Shown here in pieces: positions 59,944 to 64,000 of a stretch of 64,000 bases of DNA. Below the pieces are notes generated by a model, which ran no database searches, was not told where the DNA came from, and saw only the letters and a program-made list of their open reading frames with translations. The stretch's first letter is position 1, and the number at the start of each line of letters is the position of its first letter. The translations under genes and the position numbers were made by a program. The DNA comes from Flavobacterium algicola (GTDB lineage: Bacteria > Bacteroidota > Bacteroidia > Flavobacteriales > Flavobacteriaceae), in contig NZ_JAJTUT010000004.1 in NCBI RefSeq assembly GCF_022399565.1, positions 178,956-242,955 of the forward strand, in the 5' to 3' direction.

Positions 59944-60891
59944 ATGAACACTATAACTACTACCAATTTCAATTTTCCAAATCAAAAATCTGTATACAGA
60001 GGTAAGGTTAGAGAAGTCTATAATATTAATGATGACTTATTAGTAATGGTAGCTACAGATAGACTCTCTGCTTTTGACGTTGTTTTACCAGAGGGAATTC
60101 CATATAAGGGTCAGATTCTTAATCAAATCGCAACTAAGTTTATGGAACTTACTGCAGACATTGTTCCCAATTGGTTAATTGCTACGCCAGATCCTAGTGT
60201 TGCTGTGGGGCATTTATGTACTCCTTTTAAAGTAGAGATGGTTATCCGTGGTTATTTGTCGGGACATGCATCACGTGAGTATGCCGAAGGGAAAAGAAGC
60301 ATTTGTGGCGTTGCAATGGCAGAAGGACTAAAAGAGAATGATAAATTCCCAGAGCCAATAATTACTCCTACAACAAAAGCTGATAATGGAGAGCATGATG
60401 CCGATATATCAAGAGAAGCTATTTTAGCAAACGGGATAGTGACTGAAGAAGACTATTTAGTACTAGAGAAATATACCCGCGCGCTCTTTCAAAGAGGAAC
60501 TGAAATTGCAGCAAGTAGAGGTTTAATCTTGGTAGATACCAAATATGAATTTGGAAAAACAAAAGACGGTGTTATCGTCTTAATTGACGAAATCCATACT
60601 CCAGATTCTTCTCGTTATTTTTACGCTGAAGGGTACCAAGACAGGCAAGACAATAATGAAGAGCAGAAACAGTTGTCAAAAGAATTTGTGCGTCGCTGGT
60701 TAATTGAAAATGGTTTTCAAGGTAAGGAAGGACAACAAATCCCAGAGATGACACCAGAGTATATAGAATCTGTTTCTGAAAGATATATCGAATTATATGA
60801 AAATATCATTGGAGAAAAATTTGTAAAAGCTGATATTTCAAGTATTAACGAGAGAATCGAAGAAAATGTAATAGCGTATTTATCAAAATAA
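59944..60891 (+). CDS. purC: SAICAR synthetase
   Basis: 315 residues from ATG 59944 (MNTITTTNFNFPNQKSVYRGKVREVY); a frame start nine codons upstream lies in the promoter. Family marks: RGKVREVYNI, ATDRLSAFDVVLPEGIPYKG, VIRGYLSGHASREYAEG, and LIDEIHTPDSSRYF. It joins CAIR and aspartate in purine synthesis. Larger than the E. coli enzyme (237 residues), as in other Bacteroidota. Closed by a terminator. Confidence 0.96.
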   Translation: MNTITTTNFNFPNQKSVYRGKVREVYNINDDLLVMVATDRLSAFDVVLPEGIPYKGQILNQIATKFMELTADIVPNWLIATPDPSVAVGHLCTPFKVEMVIRGYLSGHASREYAEGKRSICGVAMAEGLKENDKFPEPIITPTTKADNGEHDADISREAILANGIVTEEDYLVLEKYTRALFQRGTEIAASRGLILVDTKYEFGKTKDGVIVLIDEIHTPDSSRYFYAEGYQDRQDNNEEQKQLSKEFVRRWLIENGFQGKEGQQIPEMTPEYIESVSERYIELYENIIGEKFVKADISSINERIEENVIAYLSK

Positions 60892-60908
60892 TAAAGCTAC
60901 TAATATAG

Positions 60909-60943
60909 AAAGCCGCAATTCTAAATAGAGTTGCGGCTTTTTT
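60909..60943 (+). terminator. purC terminator
   Basis: Stem AAAGCCGCAA / TTGCGGCTTT around a 12-base loop, trailing T run. Confidence 0.88.
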
Positions 60944-61053
60944 ATGCTTTGTCTTATAGCTTTTCTTTTTTCTTTCGAATTGAAAGCGATAAAATATACC
61001 AAACACTATCCCAAATTGCCAAAACGATTGAGGAGAATGATTAGTTAAAATTA

Positions 61054-62142
61054 TTATTTGAAATATGAGAACGTTTCGTTATTTTCTAGTTTCAAAAGTG
61101 TCTCGTAAATTAGTTTGATCACATTTTCTACGTCATCTCGATGTACCATTTCTACGGTTGTGTGCATATAACGCAATGGTAATGAGATTAATGCGGAAGC
61201 AACTCCACCATTACTATAGGCAAATGCATCTGTATCTGTACCTGTAACTCTTGAAGAAGCTAATCTTTGAAACGGAATTTCTTTTTCGATAGCAGTGTCA
61301 AGTATAAGTTCTCTCAAGTTGTTTTGAACAGCTGGAGCATATGTCACAACAGGACCTCTACCAATTTTTGTTTCTCCTTCAATTTTCTTTTCGATCATAG
61401 GAGTTGTTGAGTCATGACAAACATCAGTAACAATAGCAACATTTGGTTTTATTGTCTGAGTAATCATTTCTGCACCACGCAAACCTACTTCTTCTTGTAC
61501 AGAATTAGTAATATACAGCCCAAATGGAAGTTTGATATTATTTTCATGTAATAGTCGTGCTACTTCTGCAATCATAAAACCACCCATACGGTTATCTATG
61601 GCGCGACAAACAAATTTATTTTCGTTCAGAATCATAAATTCATCAGGATAAGTAATTACGCAACCTACATGAACACCTAATTTTTCAACTTCTTCTTTAG
61701 TTTCACAACCAAGATCAATAAAGATGTTATCGGTTTTGGCGGTTTCTTCTTTACTGCGATTACGCGTATGAATAGCCGGCCAACCAAATACACCTTTTAC
61801 AATTCCTTTTTTTGTGTGGATATTTACTCTCTTCGAAGGAGCAATTTGATGATCAGATCCACCATTGCGTATTACATAAATTAGTCCATCATCAGTTATA
61901 TAGTTTACATACCAAGCAATCTCGTCAGAGTGTCCTTCGATTACAACTTTATAAGGTGCGTTCGGATTTATTACTCCAACTGCAGTACCATAAGTATCTG
62001 TAATGAATGTATCAACATAAGGTTTCAAATAATCCATCCAAATTTTCTGTCCTTCAGCTTCATATCCAGTAGGGGACGCATTGTTTAAATATTGTTCCAA
62101 AAACGCCAATGATGTGGGTTTTAATATAGATTCTGTGCTCAT
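61054..62142 (-). CDS. M42-family metallo-aminopeptidase
   Basis: 362 residues. M42 marks: VVIEGHSDEIAWYVNYI (first zinc His-Asp), CRAIDNRMGGFMIAEV (bridging Asp), SVQEEVGLRGAEM (catalytic Glu pair), AIVTDVCHDSTTPMI and the last His in LRYMHTTVEMVHRDDV. Makes large tetrahedral cytoplasmic peptidase assemblies in the family; glutamyl aminopeptidase or endoglucanase-annotated FrvX are the common names. It is divergent to the DUF4294 gene. Confidence 0.93.
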   Translation of the reverse strand: MSTESILKPTSLAFLEQYLNNASPTGYEAEGQKIWMDYLKPYVDTFITDTYGTAVGVINPNAPYKVVIEGHSDEIAWYVNYITDDGLIYVIRNGGSDHQIAPSKRVNIHTKKGIVKGVFGWPAIHTRNRSKEETAKTDNIFIDLGCETKEEVEKLGVHVGCVITYPDEFMILNENKFVCRAIDNRMGGFMIAEVARLLHENNIKLPFGLYITNSVQEEVGLRGAEMITQTIKPNVAIVTDVCHDSTTPMIEKKIEGETKIGRGPVVTYAPAVQNNLRELILDTAIEKEIPFQRLASSRVTGTDTDAFAYSNGGVASALISLPLRYMHTTVEMVHRDDVENVIKLIYETLLKLENNETFSYFK

Positions 62143-62224
62143 ATAAATATTTTTTTGCTAATTTATAAATTTGGTATCAGACTTGTGTATATAATGTATA
62201 ATTTTACCCTATAAATTTTGCCTC

Positions 62225-62905
62225 ATGAAGTTAATTTTTGCATTTTTTACCTTTTTAGCTATTTCTTTAAGCTGTTTTGCACAAGAAATTCCCGACCATC
62301 CCTTAGAGATGGTTCGAGAAATTGATGCTTCGATAGATGTTGAAAAGGATACAATTCAACTTGAGGAGATACTTATCTCAAAAAACAAACTAGAGCTAGA
62401 TGATAAAAAGAAATTCTTAATACTTCAAAATAGAGTTTGGGTGACATATCCGTATGCAAAACTTACAGCAGAGAGATTAGTGGGCCTAAAGAAAGGAATG
62501 GACAAATTATCTACAACCAAAGAGAAAAAAAAATACTTTAAAATTGTAGAGGACTATTTGACCAATGAATTTGAAGCAAAATTAAAAAAATTGTCTCGTA
62601 GTCAAGGGCGAATTTTAGTAAGACTGATACACCGTCAAACAGGATTAACTACGTTTGAACTTATCAAGGATTTAAAAAGTGGCTGGAAAGCATATTGGTC
62701 TAATACAGCGGCTAGTTTATTTGATATTGATTTAAAGTCAAAGTACCAGCCTTATGATGTAAACGAAGATTTTTTGATTGAGGGTATTCTTTACCGATCT
62801 TTCAATGCAGGAAGGTTAATTAATCAACCACCAGCAAATCCAGTTGATATTCAAGACTTAAATAACGCATGGTTGTCTAAAGCCAAAAAGCAAAAGTTGG
62901 ATTAA
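62225..62905 (+). CDS. DUF4294 domain protein, secreted
   Basis: 226 residues with signal peptide (MKLIFAFFTFLAISLSCFAQ). The central part FLILQNRVWVTYPYAKLTAERL and IVEDYLTNEFEAKLKKLSRSQGRILVRLIHRQTG is the DUF4294 region, then KDLKSGWKAYWSNTAASLFDIDLKSKYQP. The family is Bacteroidota-specific with unknown role. The pairing with an M42 peptidase gene (divergent) is one I recall from other flavobacteria. Confidence 0.85.
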   Translation: MKLIFAFFTFLAISLSCFAQEIPDHPLEMVREIDASIDVEKDTIQLEEILISKNKLELDDKKKFLILQNRVWVTYPYAKLTAERLVGLKKGMDKLSTTKEKKKYFKIVEDYLTNEFEAKLKKLSRSQGRILVRLIHRQTGLTTFELIKDLKSGWKAYWSNTAASLFDIDLKSKYQPYDVNEDFLIEGILYRSFNAGRLINQPPANPVDIQDLNNAWLSKAKKQKLD

Positions 62906-63415
62906 GAACCTTTTGCAATTGAAAGTGTAATTTGCTAGTAGCTTTTCGTCCCATCTTCATAACTTTACTAGTCCTGTTCCATTGCTTCGCGCTGTTGTAT
63001 TTTTGCGATAAGACGAAATAGTAAATGGTGCTACTTCAATTGCGGCAGAAAAGCAGGGTTCCTTCATTGATATTCGTTTTAGATTATCTTATGTATTAAT
63101 ATTTGATTACTCATATATAAGGTAAGATCATATATAAATGTGGGAAAACAAAATACAGACTTTCCTATTAGAGCCTTGAGAGTCGAAATACTTTACCAGC
63201 AAGCAAAGAAAATAGTGAGCAGAGGATATAGATATGTAGTCAAGATAACTCTCCTTATATATATAGGTGTCAAAGAACAGTAGAGTAGAAGCCCATAACC
63301 ATGAAATAGTAATATAAAACACTCCAAAACCTTACAAAACGAAAAACAATCACAAGTCAAACAGCACTTTTCCAGCTAATTAAAAAAAAGATTAAAAAAA
63401 GGTTATTAAGAAGTA

Positions 63416-63445
63416 TTGTTTAAGCAAACAAACTCACTACTTTTG
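63416..63445 (+). promoter_or_regulatory. rRNA promoter P1
   Basis: TTG (63416-63418), 19-bp spacer, TACTTTTG (63438-63445) followed by CACCCGC. Confidence 0.75.
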
Positions 63446-63537
63446 CACCCGCAACAACGAACAAGTTCACTGACACACTGGCAAGCGATACGGATATAAA
63501 GGAAGAAATTCTTCTAAAAAAAAATATCAAATAAAGC

Positions 63538-63568
63538 TTGTGAGATTAAAGTAAACGAATTACTTTTG
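63538..63568 (+). promoter_or_regulatory. rRNA promoter P2
   Basis: TTG (63538-63540), 20-bp spacer, TACTTTTG (63561-63568) followed by CACCCCGC. Confidence 0.75.
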
Positions 63569-63660
63569 CACCCCGCAGAATAAGAAAAGTTATTTGAAAG
63601 ACTGGTAAGAAGAATAAAGAAAAAGAGATTTATCTCTTAAAAAAAAACTTTAAATTTTTC

Positions 63661-63691
63661 TTGCGAGAAACGAAATAGTTTTCTACTTTTG
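63661..63691 (+). promoter_or_regulatory. rRNA promoter P3
   Basis: TTG (63661-63663), 20-bp spacer, TACTTTTG (63684-63691) followed by CACCCGC. It is about 200 bp before 16S. Confidence 0.75.
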
Positions 63692-63891
63692 CACCCGCTT
63701 CGAGAAACATGTTTACATGATAACGAGGCGAGAAACAAGATAAGAACACGTTCCTAGACATATTGAATTGACAGCCGTTTTAAGAGAGATCTTAAAACAA
63801 AAGAATAAGAGTAATAGAATCGAGAGATTCAGAAATAACCACTAGACCTTCAGTCAAAAATAAATAGCTTAGCAATAAGCAAACAATATAC

Positions 63892-64000
63892 GATGAAGAG
63901 TTTGATCCTGGCTCAGGATGAACGCTAGCGGCAGGCTTAACACATGCAAGTCGAGGGGTATAGTTCTTCGGAACTAGAGACCGGCGCACGGGTGCGTAAC
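63892..64000 (+). rRNA. 16S ribosomal RNA, 5' part
   Basis: Begins GATGAAGAGTTTGATCCTGG, the standard 5' end (27F site), followed by the Bacteroidota form GATGAACGCTAGCGGCAGG and CTTAACACATGCAAGTCG. The V1 loop TATAGTTCTTCGGAACTAGA fits Flavobacterium. The rest lies beyond the window. Confidence 0.97.

Larger units (their letters stand above)
62906..63891. other. Leader and promoter region of the rRNA operon
   Basis: 986 bp without coding genes. The first half (62906-63400) is AT-rich with no clear structure except a possible extra -7-like TATTTTTGC near 62998. The second half holds three tandem promoters, each followed by a 5'-leader segment that starts CACCC or CACCCC. The leader before 16S contains stem-forming AT sequences for processing. 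Confidence 0.65.

Noticed and set aside
63792..63989. Open frame overlapping the 16S start on the minus strand
   Set aside because: It lies on ribosomal RNA and its leader; not a gene.
1..64000. CRISPR array
   Set aside because: No direct repeats with regular spacers seen anywhere in the window.

Overview
The window comes from a member of the Bacteroidota, almost certainly a Flavobacterium or close relative. The DNA is AT-rich. Promoters are of the Bacteroidota type (-33 TTTG or TTG, about 19-20 bp, -7 TAnnTTTG). The gliding genes gldF, gldG and a gldI-like gene are present, as are bshB1 (bacillithiol), DUF4294 and many Lol-type lipoproteins. The 16S rRNA 5' end at the right edge fits Flavobacterium.

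Layout. 1-3.4 kb: a truncated beta-helix lipoprotein, then a menaquinone pair (DHNA-CoA-type thioesterase and isochorismate synthase) and bshB1. 3.4-9.5 kb: tRNA-His, then a minus-strand block of three peptidyl-prolyl isomerases (two cyclophilin-FKBP fusions and GldI), a DHH phosphoesterase, a CLC-F-like fluoride antiporter and a Rid protein. 9.8-12.1 kb: secreted, lipo- and outer-membrane proteins of unknown role. 12.3-13 kb: the wreck of an IS110-family element.

13.0-20.35 kb is the accessory heart of the window. Five compact gene units, all read on the minus strand, are separated by imperfect palindromes of 124-133 bp whose ends fit the integron attC core consensus (RYYYAAC...GTTRRRY). The two ends of each unit are inverted copies of each other and differ from the ends of the next unit, as expected if each unit once closed on itself as a circle. 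Two adjacent units each carry an ATPase plus HNH nuclease pair of the Septu (PtuAB) anti-phage type but of different sequence. A third unit encodes a protein with a HEPN-type RxxxxH motif, and two encode small lipoproteins. No integrase lies in the window. I read this as an integron-like (CALIN-like) cassette array loaded with defence genes; a polarity shared by the sites suggests a site family that may differ from classical attC.

20.6-46 kb is mostly housekeeping: guaA, a LysM/periplasmic-binding fusion, an M28 peptidase, rocD, a PIG-L deacetylase - 35-residue membrane protein - sodium symporter operon, a dnaX gene split at a run of ten A (probable slippage making a gamma/tau pair), a membrane-anchored MutS-like ATPase, dnaN, gldG-gldF, a methyltransferase, a SAM hydrolase, phoH, an SDR and a HAD phosphatase.

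46-57.3 kb carries two divergent PaoABC-type molybdenum hydroxylase operons. One iron-sulfur subunit has a Tat signal and the other does not. The second operon continues into a cysteine desulfurase, XdhC and a MocA-like cytidylyltransferase, i.e. cofactor sulfuration, insertion and maturation. 57.5-63 kb: an S9 peptidase, purC, an M42 aminopeptidase and a DUF4294 protein. The window ends with an rRNA operon driven by three tandem promoters and the first about 109 bases of 16S rRNA.
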